Shown: positions 36,977 to 46,886, counted from the stretch's first letter. The stretch is DNA of 64,000 nucleotides from Bacteroidota bacterium (GCA_016714535.1 JADKDR010000005.1:248001-312000); one strand, 5' to 3'. Numbers and translations: made by a program. Notes: generated by a model from the letters alone, not told the origin.

Positions 36977-37441
36977 ATGAATAAAATACTTATAGCTATT
37001 GATTATGCACCATCTGCTCAGAAAGTAGCAGAGCAAGGGTATGCACTTGGCAAAGCAATGGATGCTGATATTGTTTTATTGCATGTTATAGAGGATGTGG
37101 GGTACTATGCATCTACTTCTTACGACCCTATTATGGGTTTTGGAGGATTTTCAAATTCAGTTTTTTTGGATAAAGCAGCATTACAAAGCATTGAAAAGGA
37201 AGCTGCACAATTTTTAGCAAAAACAAAAGTGCATTTGAAAGATGATAAAATAAAAACAACGGTAGTACACGGAGATATTGCTGATAGTATTTTGGAAAAA
37301 GCAAACAAAGAGCACTGCCATTTAATAGCCATCTACACACATGGCCGAAATGGAATTGAAGAGTTTTTCCTAGGTAGCACAGCACATAAATTAATAAAGC
37401 GCGCCACTGTACCAATTTACATCATACCTATAAAACCTTAA
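36977..37441 (+). CDS. Universal stress protein family
   Basis: 154 residues, one UspA domain. It starts NKILIAIDYAPSAQKVAEQG and ends with the ATP-binding G-x2-G-x9-G-S/T pattern (THGRNGIEEFFLGSTAHKLI) followed by ATVPIYIIP. A central insert (YDPIMGFGGFSNSVFLDKAA) is common in Bacteroidota members. It is an ATP-binding cytoplasmic stress protein. The cupin gene starts 4 bases later, so they form one transcript. Confidence 0.93.
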   Translation: MNKILIAIDYAPSAQKVAEQGYALGKAMDADIVLLHVIEDVGYYASTSYDPIMGFGGFSNSVFLDKAALQSIEKEAAQFLAKTKVHLKDDKIKTTVVHGDIADSILEKANKEHCHLIAIYTHGRNGIEEFFLGSTAHKLIKRATVPIYIIPIKP

Positions 37442-37445
37442 CAAT

Positions 37446-37790
37446 ATGAAAGATAACCCAGAGTTAGAAAAAGGCCAAGCACATATCATAGTCGAAATAA
37501 TAGAGTATATGCCAAAAGCCGTTGTTAGTAGAACGATTATTAAAAAAACTACTGGTAATGTAACAGCAACATCTATGGCGGTTGGAGAAGAATTAGGTGA
37601 ACGAACAAGTCCATTTGATACGTATATACAAATTATTGATGGTGCAGCCGAAGTGAAAATAGATGATAAATCAGTCTTTATCAAATTAGGAGAAGGCATT
37701 GTAATTCCCGCCCATGCTAAACATAGTTTTACTGCCAAAGAACAATTCAAAATGATAACCACAGTCATAAAGAGCGGTTATGATGAATAG
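37446..37790 (+). CDS. Cupin domain protein
   Basis: 114 residues with a single cupin barrel: EELGERTSPFDTYIQIIDGA, AEVKIDDKSVFIKLGEGIVI and PAHAKHSFTAKE. The usual first-motif HxH is replaced by ERTSPFD, but the His in AHAKHSF remains, so metal binding is uncertain. The pattern resembles small stress-cluster cupins of Bacteroidota. It begins 4 bases after the universal stress gene. Confidence 0.82.
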   Translation: MKDNPELEKGQAHIIVEIIEYMPKAVVSRTIIKKTTGNVTATSMAVGEELGERTSPFDTYIQIIDGAAEVKIDDKSVFIKLGEGIVIPAHAKHSFTAKEQFKMITTVIKSGYDE

Positions 37791-37833
37791 ACTACAATAA
37801 AATTAATTTCAATCATTATTAAATCAAGTTATC

Positions 37834-37962
37834 ATGTCAAAAGAAAAACAAGGCAAACCCAAGTCAGATAAGACAGCACCGGCTAAATCGCCTAAAGAAA
37901 AAAAAGCTGACAAAGCACAGAAGAAATTAGCCAGAAATAATCTAGGCAAAATTGGAGTATGA
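37834..37962 (+). CDS. Small lysine-rich hypothetical protein
   Basis: 42 residues beginning MSKEKQGKPKSDKTAPAKSP and ending KKLARNNLGKIGV. About a third of the residues are Lys; it looks disordered and could bind nucleic acid or membranes. The stop codon overlaps the start of the GH130 gene (ATGA at 37959-37962), a coupling arrangement that argues the frame is really translated. Function unknown; similar small Lys/Ala/Pro-rich proteins are frequent next to stress genes. Confidence 0.55.
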   Translation: MSKEKQGKPKSDKTAPAKSPKEKKADKAQKKLARNNLGKIGV

Positions 37963-38993
37963 TTACAGTAAACAAACATGGTGTTCTACTTCGCAAAACC
38001 ACCAATAGATTTGAAAGCGAAGGGGTGCTGAATCCAGCAGTAATTAAGGTGGGTAGTACTATTCACATGTTTTATAGGGCTGTTACAAAGGACAATTATT
38101 CTACAATTGGTTATTGTACATTATCATCACCATTGGTTGTACAAGATAGAAATAACACAGCCTTGCTTTTTCCACAAGCAGAGTATGAGTTTCAAGGTTT
38201 AGAAGATCCGCGTATAGTTGAAATAGAAGGAATGTACTACCTTTCTTATACTGCATATAGTGGCGTTAACGCGTTAGGAGCATTAGCAACATCTACAGAT
38301 TTAATACATTGGGAAAAGCATGGAATTATTGTTCCTCAAATAACCTACGAAGAGTTTAAGCATTTTACAGAAGCCGAAGGCACTATACGCGACAAGTATG
38401 TTCGCTTTAACGATTATCAAAGAAGCCATGACAAGCAAGACCGAAAAATTTTCTTATGGGATAAAAACCTAGTTTTATTTCCTCGTAAAATTGATAACAA
38501 GTTTTGTTTTTTGCATCGCATAAAACCGGATATTCAAGTTGTGGTAGCAATTAAAAAACTGGAAGACTTAACCATTGAATTTTGGCAAAATTATTTTTGT
38601 CATTTTGATGAATACCTAGTACTTACCCCAAAATATGAACACGAGGTAAGTTACATTGGCAGTGGATGCCCACCCATTGAAACAGAAGCTGGCTGGCTAC
38701 TCATTTATCATGGAGTGCATGATACAATTAAAGGTTATGTGTACTCTGCTTGTGCAGCTTTACTAGATTTAGATAATCCTAAAAAAGAGATTGCTAGATT
38801 ACCTTACCCTTTGTTTTTTCCTGATAAAGAATGGGAACTAAAGGGCGAAGTAAACAATGTATGTTTTCCTACTGGAGCAATTATTGAAAATGGCTTACTT
38901 TATATATATTATGGAGCCGCAGACGAGCGTATTGCTGTAGCATCCTTAAGTATAAAAGAATTATTAGCTGAATTAGCGTTAAATAAAATTTAA
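37959..38993 (+). CDS. Glycoside hydrolase family 130 (mannoside phosphorylase/hydrolase-like)
   Basis: 344 residues forming a five-bladed propeller of GH130 type: FESEGVLNPAVIKVGSTIHM, FYRAVTKDNYSTIGYC, FQGLEDPRIVEIEGMYYLSY (the family Glu-Asp-Pro-Arg), IGSGCPPIETEAGWLLIYHG and YYGAADERIAVA. Members phosphorolyse or hydrolyse beta-mannosides such as Man-beta-1,4-Glc(NAc) or beta-1,2-mannan. Phosphorylase versus hydrolase cannot be decided. It lies 12 bases before a large glycosyltransferase and near a mannose-phosphate-type cupin, so a mannose-containing glycan is the likely shared subject. Confidence 0.88.
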   Translation: MITVNKHGVLLRKTTNRFESEGVLNPAVIKVGSTIHMFYRAVTKDNYSTIGYCTLSSPLVVQDRNNTALLFPQAEYEFQGLEDPRIVEIEGMYYLSYTAYSGVNALGALATSTDLIHWEKHGIIVPQITYEEFKHFTEAEGTIRDKYVRFNDYQRSHDKQDRKIFLWDKNLVLFPRKIDNKFCFLHRIKPDIQVVVAIKKLEDLTIEFWQNYFCHFDEYLVLTPKYEHEVSYIGSGCPPIETEAGWLLIYHGVHDTIKGYVYSACAALLDLDNPKKEIARLPYPLFFPDKEWELKGEVNNVCFPTGAIIENGLLYIYYGAADERIAVASLSIKELLAELALNKI

Positions 38994-39005
38994 ATACGAG
39001 AAGTT

Positions 39006-41378
39006 ATGACAACCGATATTGTTTTATATCAATCACAAACTAAACGGTTTCTTCGTGGAACATCAACTGAACATTTATTCGTTAATATTGACGGTGTATT
39101 AGAGTCTGAGTGTAATCTCCCTGAAGTATTGTTTGTTACTTCTTTTCCTCCACGAGAATGCGGTATAGCTACATATTCGCAGGATTTGGTAACTGCTTTA
39201 AACAACCAATTTGAAGATAGTTTTTCTTGTTCCATTTGTGCATTGGAGTCAGAAACTGAACAACATAACTATAAGCAGCAACCAAAGTATATTTTAAATA
39301 CAGACAGCCGTAATTCATTTGTGAAAAACAGCATTTTTAATCAATAAAGATGAGAATATAAAGTTGGTGGTTATGCAGCACGAGTTTGGATTTTTGCAAA
39401 AAACGAAAGAGAATATAAACAGTTTTTTGATTGTATTTCTAAACCAATAGTGTTCGTTTTTCATACGATTTTGCCAAATCCAAACAAAGAATTAAAAGCA
39501 AAAGTTGAAGATATGGCAGCTATTGCATCAGCAATTATAGTTATGACAAATGATGCAGCAACCATATTGAAAAATGAATATAAGGTAGCATCATATAAAA
39601 TTTCGGTCATACAACATGGTACACACCTAGTACCTCCCTTGAGTAGAGAGATGCTAAAAAAACATTACCAGTTGACAAGCAAAAAAGTGCTTAGTACTTT
39701 TGGCTTGCTGGGAAGAAGCAAAAGCATTGAAACTACTTTAGCAGCATTACCAGCAGTAGTTGCACAGTTTCCAGAGGTATTGTTTTTAATATTAGGAAAA
39801 ACTCATCCTAGTGTTGTGAAGCAGGAAGGTGAGCAATACAGAAAATTGTTAGTAGATAAAGTAAAAGAGTTAAAGCTTGAAAATCATGTTCGTTTTGTAA
39901 ATGAATATTTACAATTACCGGTATTATTAGAATATCTTCAACTTACTGATATCTATTTATTCACCTCTAAAGATCCAAATCAGGCTGTTAGCGGCACATT
40001 CTCATATGCTGTAAGTTGTGGCTGTCCGGTAATTTCAACACCCATTCCACATGCCAAAGAAGTTTTGAAGGATAACTACGGTTTAATTATAGATTTTGAG
40101 AATCCAAAACAATTATCAAGTGCGATTATATCACTGCTAAAGAATGAAAAATTAAGAACAGAAATATCATCAAATAGCTTCCATAAAATGGCTTCAACGG
40201 CTTGGCAAAATTCGGCTGTTGGTCATGCCCTGCTTTTTGAAAAACTAGCTTCAAATACTTTTCAGTTAAATTATAAAATGCCTGTTATAAACCTTAGCCA
40301 TATTAAGAAGATGACGACTGATCTTGGCATTGTTCAATTTGCAAAAATTGCAAGCCCAGACATACATTCGGGCTATACGTTAGATGATAATGCTAGGGCG
40401 CTAATAGCCATTTGTAAACACTATGAGCTATATAGAAACGAAAATGACTTGAGGTTGATTGATACGTATTTGCAATTTATAAAACATTGCATACAACCCA
40501 ATGGAAAATTTTTAAATTATGTGAATGAACAACTTGAATTTACCCAACAGAATCATTATGAAAATCTTGAAGATAGCAACGGAAGAGCAATCTGGGCTTT
40601 AGGATATGTTAGTTCTTTAAAAGAAATATTGCCTGTTAATTTAACCAATGAAGCAGAAAATCTCTTGCAAAGAGCAATCCCACAATTAGAAGAAATTCAT
40701 TCTACTCGAGCAATGGCTTTTATTATAAAAGGACTGTATTACCAAAATAAAATAGATAATAAATACTTGATAGAAATTTTTGCTAATCGATTGGTGCAAA
40801 TGTATAAACATGAGAAAACCACAGAATGGTTTTGGTTTGAAGAGTATTTGACTTATGGTAATAGCCTTTTGCCTGAGGCAATACTTTGTGCATATAACAG
40901 CATCCCAAAAGACACATATAAAAGAATCGCAAAAGAAAGTTTTGATTTTTTATTGTCAAAAACTTTTGTTAATGATAAAATAAAAGTAATCTCAAACAAA
41001 GGATGGCATATAAAAAATAACACAAGCGAAATCCCAATTGGTGGCGAGCAGCCAATAGATGTAGCCTATACAATTATGGCATTGGAAAAGTTTTATTCAA
41101 CTTTCAAAAAAGATGATTATAAACAAAAAGCGATTAGCGCTTTTAGTTGGTTTTTAGGTGGCAACCACTTGCATCAAATTGTTTATAATCCATGTACTGG
41201 TGGCTGTTATGATGGCGTGGAAGAATTTAATGTCAATCTTAATCAGGGTGCAGAATCAACACTAAGTTACTTGATGGCAAGATTAGCAATGGAACGAATA
41301 AAAAAAAACGAAGATGATGTATTAATTATGAAAGAAATTTCATTGAATGCAATTTCAGAAAACGGTTATTCTAAGTAA
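39006..41378 (+). pseudogene. Two-domain glycosyltransferase (GT4 plus alpha/alpha-toroid), frameshifted
   Basis: Frame pieces are 39006-39347 and 39450-41378, same phase, with the ~70 bases between them readable in another phase (LVVMQHEFGFLQK). The first shift is near 39342-39345; the second is at the A6 run 39398-39403, where one extra A would give LQKNEREYKQFF. The joined protein would be ~790 residues: GT-B glycosyltransferase (PPRECGIATYSQDL, KVLSTFGLLGRSKSIETTL, AVSGTFSYAVSCGCPVIST) and a C-terminal helical toroid from about 410 (TTDLGIVQFAKIASPDIHSG, YTLDDNARALIAI, NQGAESTLSYLMARLA). Likely builds a mannose-type glycan. Two shifts in 70 bases suggest decay or read error. Confidence 0.85.
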
Positions 41379-41446
41379 TCTCATCTAACTAACAACAATC
41401 ATATAAACAAGGAAGTTTTTTATATAAAATTAATAAGAGCAACATC

Positions 41447-41803
41447 ATGCAAAAATATACAGAGGATAGACCTTGGGGGAGTTTCGAACGGTTTTGTCAT
41501 AATGAAATGACAACGGTTAAATTGATTCACGTAAGCCCCAATGAAGCATTGAGTCTTCAGTTTCATTACCATCGTGATGAATTTTGGAGAGTAATAGAAG
41601 GAGCAGGCAATATCACAATTGGTCAAGAAACGCTTTTCGTAAAAAAGGGAGACGAATTTTTTATACCTAGAGAAACAAAACATCAAATCACAACATCCAA
41701 CTCTTCCCTAAGTATATTGGAAATATCATTTGGTGATTTTGATGAAAATGATATTGTGAGGTTGGAAGATAAGTATAATAGAATTGGTGTCACTCTTGAA
41801 TAG
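41447..41803 (+). CDS. Mannose-6-phosphate isomerase type II-like cupin
   Basis: 118 residues equal to the C-terminal cupin of bifunctional ManC/AlgA proteins, without the guanylyltransferase part: EDRPWGSFERFCHNEMTTVK, the metal motif SLQFHYHRDEFWRVIEG (His-x-His and Glu), then KKGDEFFIPRETKHQI with the last His. Free-standing versions may isomerise mannose 6-phosphate and fructose 6-phosphate, or bind a related sugar. Its place after the GH130 and glycosyltransferase genes supports mannose metabolism. Confidence 0.85.
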   Translation: MQKYTEDRPWGSFERFCHNEMTTVKLIHVSPNEALSLQFHYHRDEFWRVIEGAGNITIGQETLFVKKGDEFFIPRETKHQITTSNSSLSILEISFGDFDENDIVRLEDKYNRIGVTLE

Positions 41804-41914
41804 ATGAAAACATTAGTATTTAAAACAGATAAGTTAGAAAAGACCAATAGAATTTCCTTTAGGCATTGCGACTTTTCATTTGCCGGCAGAGATAAATTTA
41901 TTGTAATTCAATAA
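41804..41914 (+). CDS. Possible small protein or gene remnant
   Basis: 36 residues (MKTLVFKTDKLEKTNRISFR, ending GRDKFIVIQ). The ATG follows the stop codon of the cupin gene with no gap. The first six residues resemble the start of a small Bacteroidota copper-chaperone-like family, but the rest does not match it, so this may be a truncated remnant. Low confidence that it is translated. Confidence 0.3.
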   Translation: MKTLVFKTDKLEKTNRISFRHCDFSFAGRDKFIVIQ

Positions 41915-41988
41915 ATCATTTATTCATATGACAGTTATCATCTTTAAATGAGCATATCCTAACAACCTTTGTGAAAAAGAGAATTAAA

Positions 41989-42474
41989 ATGAATCAAACA
42001 CACATTCACTTATTAATTACGCATCTTCCAATTTTTGGATCAATTTTGGGTGGTCTTGTTCTTGCTCATGGACTTTGGACCAAGAGTAGTCAAACCAAAA
42101 TTGCTGCATACAATCTTTTTATAATCTCTTCCATCGGAGCTGGTATTGCTTACTTAACTGGTGAAGCTGCTGAAGAAACCGTTGAGAATATACAAGGTGT
42201 GGTAGAGTCTGCAATTAAGACCCATGAAGAATTCGCATTATTTGCATTAATCTCCTTAATCATTTTAGGAGTTGCTTCTATTGTAGGTCTGTTCCTCACA
42301 TTAAGAAAATCAACATTGACTAGAACAACAGCATTTGTAATTTTATTAATATCACTCATTAGCTTTGGGCTTGTTGCAAGAACAGGATATTTGGGAGGAC
42401 AAATAAGACATACAGAAACTTCAAATATTACGACAGATTCAAAAGAGAATTCGGAAAAGGAAACAGACGATTAA
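41989..42474 (+). CDS. DUF2231-like membrane protein
   Basis: 161 residues from the ATG at 41989 (a GTG at 41971 would add six). Four membrane helices: HIHLLITHLPIFGSILGGLV at the start carries the conserved His pair of this membrane family, then NLFIISSIGAGIAYLTGEAA, FALFALISLIILGVASIVGL and ILLISLISFGLVARTGYLGG. The segment between helices 2 and 3 is acidic, and the tail is charged. Function unknown; a heme or metal role has been suggested for relatives. It precedes a P-type ATPase gene by 44 bases. Confidence 0.75.
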   Translation: MNQTHIHLLITHLPIFGSILGGLVLAHGLWTKSSQTKIAAYNLFIISSIGAGIAYLTGEAAEETVENIQGVVESAIKTHEEFALFALISLIILGVASIVGLFLTLRKSTLTRTTAFVILLISLISFGLVARTGYLGGQIRHTETSNITTDSKENSEKETDD

Positions 42475-42518
42475 TTTGTTTTGCTTCAAGAGGCAACATT
42501 AAATAACTCAGCCAATCA

Positions 42519-45038
42519 ATGCAATCTTCGAGAATGTCTGCAAATCATTTCAACATATCAGGTCTAACAAGCGAACAAGTTGTTCATGCAAGAGCAAAAT
42601 TTGGCCAAAACAAATTAGACTACAAAAAAGAAAATTCATTCTTAGATGCTTTAAAACGTATTGCACAAGACCCAATGGTAGTTTTATTGTTGGTAGCTTC
42701 TTCTATTTATTTTATAAGTGGAAAAACGGGTGATGGAGTTTTCCTTGTAGTTGCTATTGTCTTTCAAACATCCATTTCACTTTACCAATTTTCAAGAAGC
42801 AAAAATGCCTTGGAAAAACTAAAAGACTTATCACAACCAAACTGCAAAGTCATACGTGATGGCAAAACGATAGAAATAAAAAGCGAGGATTTAGTTGTGG
42901 GCGATAGCTTAATCATAGAAGAAGGAACAGCTATTACCGCAGATGGCAGTATTGTTCATTCCAATGATTTTTCAGTAAATGAATCAATACTTACAGGTGA
43001 ATCCTTAGCAGTTCTTAAAGACAAAACATCTGCTGATAAATTTATCTATAATGGCACTACAGTTGCAAGTGGTTTGGCTATTGCCACTATAACAGCTATT
43101 GGCAACGAAACTAAACTAGGTAAAATTGGCACAAGCTTAGAAAGCATAACCGAGGAAAAAACACCATTAGAATTACAGATTACAAATTTTGTAAAGAAAA
43201 TGGCAATTGCTGGATCATTGGTATTTATCATAGTTTGGGCAATTAATTATTGGCATTCGCATAATGTTTTGAACAGCTTATTGCAGTCGCTTACATTGGC
43301 CATGAGTATTTTACCCGAAGAAATTCCTGTAGCTTTTACCACTTTTATGGCATTGGGAGCATGGCGTTTAATGAAAATGGGCATTGTGGTAAAACAAATG
43401 AAAACTGTTGAAACCTTGGGAAGTGCAACGGTTATTTGTACAGACAAAACAGGCACTATTACTGAAAACAAAATGAGTTTGGCGAAAATCTTTGTATTAA
43501 AAACAAACAAATTTTTTGATCCAAAAGAAGCATTGAATGAAGATGAAAAAGAGCTATTAAAGCTAGCCATGTTTGCCAGCGAACCTATTCCATTCGACCC
43601 TATGGAAGTGGCATTGCATCAAACTTATATTGACCATCATCAAATTGACGATCGACCAAATTACAAACTTGTACATGAATATCCATTGAGTGGCAAACCG
43701 CCCATGATGACCCATGTTTTTGCAGATAATAAAGGCAAAAGAATAGTAGCAGCAAAAGGAGCACCAGAAGCATTAATAAATGTTTCTACTCTTTCTGAAA
43801 CCGAAAAAGCACAAATTCATTCGGCTATCAAACTCTTAACAACAGATGGTTACAGAGTTTTAGGCTTAGCAGAATCTAAATTTTTAGGTTATGTATATCC
43901 GGCAAATCAACAAGATTTGCCATTCAAATTTATTGGTATTGTTGCTTTTTACGACCCTCCCAAAAAGAATATTCAAAAGGTTCTAGAAGCATTTTATAAA
44001 GCTGGTATTGAGGTGAAAATTATTACTGGTGATAATGCAGCCACTACATCTTCAATTGCTAAACAAATTAATTTTAAGGGTTACGATAAAACCATTTCAG
44101 GAGATGAGCTAATGGCTTTATCTGACAAGGAATTGCAACAGAGTGTAATGCATAATTCCATTTTTACCAGAATGTTTCCAGCAGCCAAATTAAAAATAAT
44201 CAATGCCTTAAAATCCAATAATCAAATAGTAGCCATGACAGGCGATGGTGTGAATGATGGCCCGGCTTTAAAAGCAGCGCATATAGGCATTGCAATGGGG
44301 AAAAAGGGAACAGAAATAGCTAAGCAAGCAGCATCCTTGATTTTGTTAGAAGATGATTTGTCTAAAATGGTTGACGCCATAGCTATGGGTAGAAAAATAT
44401 ATGCTAATTTGAAAAAAGCTATACAGTATATTATTTCCATTCATATTCCTATTATCCTAACAGTGTTTATTCCATTGGCGTTGGGTTGGATTTATCCCAA
44501 TGTTTTTTCTCCAATTCATGTTATATTTTTAGAAATCATCATGGGTCCAACTTGTTCCATAATTTATGAAAATGAACCCATAGAAAAGAATACTATGCTT
44601 CAACCTCCTAAAGCATTAACCACTACTTTTTTTAACTGGAAAGAATTATCAACGAGCATTATACAAGGATTAGTGATATCAGCTGGAACTTTATTGGTTT
44701 ACCAATATTCAGTTAACAATGATTATAGTGAAAAACTTACAAGAACAATGGTTTTCACTGTTTTAATTACAGCAAATATTTTTCTCACATTGGTAAATCG
44801 TTCTTTATTTTACTCCCTATTCACAACTTTGAGGTATAAGAATAACATGGTTTTACTAATTATATTTGCTACTATTACCACTCTGTTTCTAATCCTGTTT
44901 GTAAAACCCTTGACTTCCTTTTTTGAGCTAGAAAGGTTGAATTTAATGCAATTATTAACGTGTACTGCAATTGGCTTTGTTTCTGTAATTTGGTTTGAAA
45001 TAGTTAAATTAATTAAAAGACAAAAAATATTAGCATGA
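42519..45038 (+). CDS. Cation-translocating P-type ATPase (P2-like)
   Basis: 839 residues with all ATPase motifs: actuator ILTGESLAV, phosphorylation site CTDKTGTITENKM, nucleotide domain KGAPEALI, hinge MTGDGVNDGPALKAAHIGIA. The ion-site helix TM4 has ILPEEIPVAFTTFMALGAW, PEEIP instead of the SERCA PEGLP. TM6 has FLEIIMGPTCSIIYENEP, with MG where SERCA-like pumps keep an Asp-containing motif. No N-terminal HMA domain, so not a Cu/Zn P1B pump. Ca2+, Mg2+ or H+ are possible. A start at 42534 is also possible. The stop overlaps the next gene by 4 bases. Confidence 0.92.
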   Translation: MQSSRMSANHFNISGLTSEQVVHARAKFGQNKLDYKKENSFLDALKRIAQDPMVVLLLVASSIYFISGKTGDGVFLVVAIVFQTSISLYQFSRSKNALEKLKDLSQPNCKVIRDGKTIEIKSEDLVVGDSLIIEEGTAITADGSIVHSNDFSVNESILTGESLAVLKDKTSADKFIYNGTTVASGLAIATITAIGNETKLGKIGTSLESITEEKTPLELQITNFVKKMAIAGSLVFIIVWAINYWHSHNVLNSLLQSLTLAMSILPEEIPVAFTTFMALGAWRLMKMGIVVKQMKTVETLGSATVICTDKTGTITENKMSLAKIFVLKTNKFFDPKEALNEDEKELLKLAMFASEPIPFDPMEVALHQTYIDHHQIDDRPNYKLVHEYPLSGKPPMMTHVFADNKGKRIVAAKGAPEALINVSTLSETEKAQIHSAIKLLTTDGYRVLGLAESKFLGYVYPANQQDLPFKFIGIVAFYDPPKKNIQKVLEAFYKAGIEVKIITGDNAATTSSIAKQINFKGYDKTISGDELMALSDKELQQSVMHNSIFTRMFPAAKLKIINALKSNNQIVAMTGDGVNDGPALKAAHIGIAMGKKGTEIAKQAASLILLEDDLSKMVDAIAMGRKIYANLKKAIQYIISIHIPIILTVFIPLALGWIYPNVFSPIHVIFLEIIMGPTCSIIYENEPIEKNTMLQPPKALTTTFFNWKELSTSIIQGLVISAGTLLVYQYSVNNDYSEKLTRTMVFTVLITANIFLTLVNRSLFYSLFTTLRYKNNMVLLIIFATITTLFLILFVKPLTSFFELERLNLMQLLTCTAIGFVSVIWFEIVKLIKRQKILA

Positions 45039-46018
45039 ATACCCTTGCCACATCTGTTATAAAAAAAATGTTACTGTTGTTTCTTATTGTTGCTGGATTA
45101 TATTATGCAAAATCTTTTTTTATGCCATTATTTATTGGGGGAGTTTTGGCGACTTTGTTTTTGCCGTTTTGTAGCTCATTGGAAGAAAAAAAAATTCCCA
45201 AGGCAATCGCAGTATTCTTATGCCTTTTTTTTCTTTTGTTGATTATATCTGGTTTTGTAACAATGCTTAGTTGGCAGATTGGAAACCTTGCAAGTGATAT
45301 AGTATTGTTAAAACAAAAGGTGATTGAAGCAAGCACCTATATACAAGGATACATTTTTCATCATTTTGGGATTTCGTCAGTAAAGCAAAATGAAATACTA
45401 ATAGCAGAGCAACCATCGTACACTAGTATCATTCAACTGTTTATAATTTCTGTTTCTTATGTCTTCTCCAATTTTATTTTAGTATTGGTTTATTTCGTTT
45501 TTCTGTTGTATTACCGTGGACACTTAAAGCATTTTTTTATTAAACTAACGCCTGTATCCAACCAGATAGAAATGGAGCAAGTACTGGAGAAGTCAGCACA
45601 TATTTCTCAACAATATTTGCTGGGACTTTCTAAAATGATTGTGTGTCTATGGATTATGTATAGTATAGATTTTGGCCTTTTGGGTGTAAAAAACTTTCTT
45701 TTTTTTGCTGTTCTTTGTGGGGTCTTAGAAATTGTTCCTTTTTTAGGTAATATCATAGGTACTACTTTAACATTTACAATTATGGCTTTGCACGGTGCTA
45801 GTCCATTTATGTTGGGAGGTATTGTTGTTACTTATGGTGTGGTACAGTTTATTCAAGGTTGGTTTATTGAGCCGTTTATACTTGGTCTACAAGTAAAAAT
45901 AAACCCTTTGTTTACTATTATTGCGTTGGTGTTGGGGCAATTGATTTGGGGTATTCCAGGCATAATACTAGCCATACCTCTTACGGCAATTGTTAAAATT
46001 ATGTGCGACCATGTATAA
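45035..46018 (+). CDS. AI-2E family permease
   Basis: 327 residues with about seven or eight membrane helices of the AI-2E/PerM family: SFFMPLFIGGVLATLFLPFC near the start, GVLEIVPFLGNIIGTTLTF in the centre and PFILGLQVKINPLFTIIALV, LGQLIWGIPGIILAIPLTA at the end. Members include Na+/H+ antiporters and putative signal exporters, so the name does not define the substrate. The start overlaps the P-type ATPase stop (ATGA at 45035-45038), so the two are translated together and probably deal with the same ion stress. Confidence 0.88.
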   Translation: MNTLATSVIKKMLLLFLIVAGLYYAKSFFMPLFIGGVLATLFLPFCSSLEEKKIPKAIAVFLCLFFLLLIISGFVTMLSWQIGNLASDIVLLKQKVIEASTYIQGYIFHHFGISSVKQNEILIAEQPSYTSIIQLFIISVSYVFSNFILVLVYFVFLLYYRGHLKHFFIKLTPVSNQIEMEQVLEKSAHISQQYLLGLSKMIVCLWIMYSIDFGLLGVKNFLFFAVLCGVLEIVPFLGNIIGTTLTFTIMALHGASPFMLGGIVVTYGVVQFIQGWFIEPFILGLQVKINPLFTIIALVLGQLIWGIPGIILAIPLTAIVKIMCDHV

Positions 46019-46774
46019 CTTTTAAAACCTTATGGATTCTTAATTGGCGAAATTAAAAATGATAGAGTAAAAAAGTTGGCATAAAGAAGATTAAAACTGT
46101 ATTGTAGTATTTGCAATTTTGTTGATTCTCAGACTATTTTTGTTAGTTTTAAATTTACAAAAACCACCGAATTTTATTAAGATTAGTTTTGTTTTATCAA
46201 CTTGGATATAACACTATTGTGACTCAACGGGGTTAATGCTAAAGAAATGTGAATAGACTCTACATTTAGCAGAAAGGCAGTCATATAAACAATCACATGC
46301 GAAAGCAACAAACATGGTACAGATATTATTAAATGGATTAAAGAGTACTTCAACTAGCTGCAACACCAAGTTGCTACCATTGAATAGTTCTGTCTTTGTA
46401 TGGGCACACAACAGCGAGTAGATTTTAATCAATTGAGAAAGTGTAAGAACTTATCTTCGCTTATTACATATGATAAGGACAAACACATTTTACACCGAAC
46501 AACATATTTTCTTTTCTTTGTGCTTTATGTGCATTTGTTTTAGTGGCTTTTGTTGCCCAAATAAGTACGCAACCCCTGAAACACTTTAATAATATTGCTT
46601 TACATTTTAATTAAGCAATTTGTATTGGAAAGTAGTTTGTCTTTCATTTGTTTGTAAAATTTTGTGAAACAACTTACACACTATTGCAAAAAGGAAAAAA
46701 GTAAAATGCAAAAAAATGAAACCCCATTTTAATTAGAAAAGTTTTATAACATTGCCCGATGACCGAAATAATTA
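46019..46774. other. Intergenic region without recognisable gene
   Basis: About 750 A+T-rich bases after the permease gene. The only longer open frame (46214-46432, minus) has no domain and biased composition. No terminator, promoter consensus or tRNA was seen. It ends at a remnant of an XRE regulator gene and probably represents decayed mobile or island DNA. Confidence 0.4.
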
Positions 46775-46870
46775 ATGACACTATGGTTAGCTGACCAAAT
46801 TTATGCAGTAGTGAAAGACGAAAAACTAGCAATTGAAGCTATGCAAGTAGCAGAAAAAAAATTAACTTAA
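46775..46870 (+). pseudogene. Remnant of XRE-family regulator (C-terminal end)
   Basis: An open frame of 31 codons reads MTLWLADQIYAVVKDEKLAI and then EAMQVAEKKLT. It is nearly the same as the end of the XRE-like protein at 49415-49639 (LMTLWLADQIYAVVKDEKLA). The DNA-binding part is missing, so this is a truncated second copy. It lies 16 bases before rmuC. Confidence 0.7.
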
Positions 46871-46886
46871 AAAAGCGTACAAAGTA

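Noticed and set aside
45035..46018. Autoinducer-2 exporter as a quorum-sensing gene
   Set aside because: The family name does not predict AI-2 transport; overlap with a cation ATPase gene points to ion transport.
46214..46432. 72-codon minus-strand frame in the region after the AI-2E gene
   Set aside because: No family resemblance, Cys-rich random-looking composition in A+T-rich non-coding DNA.
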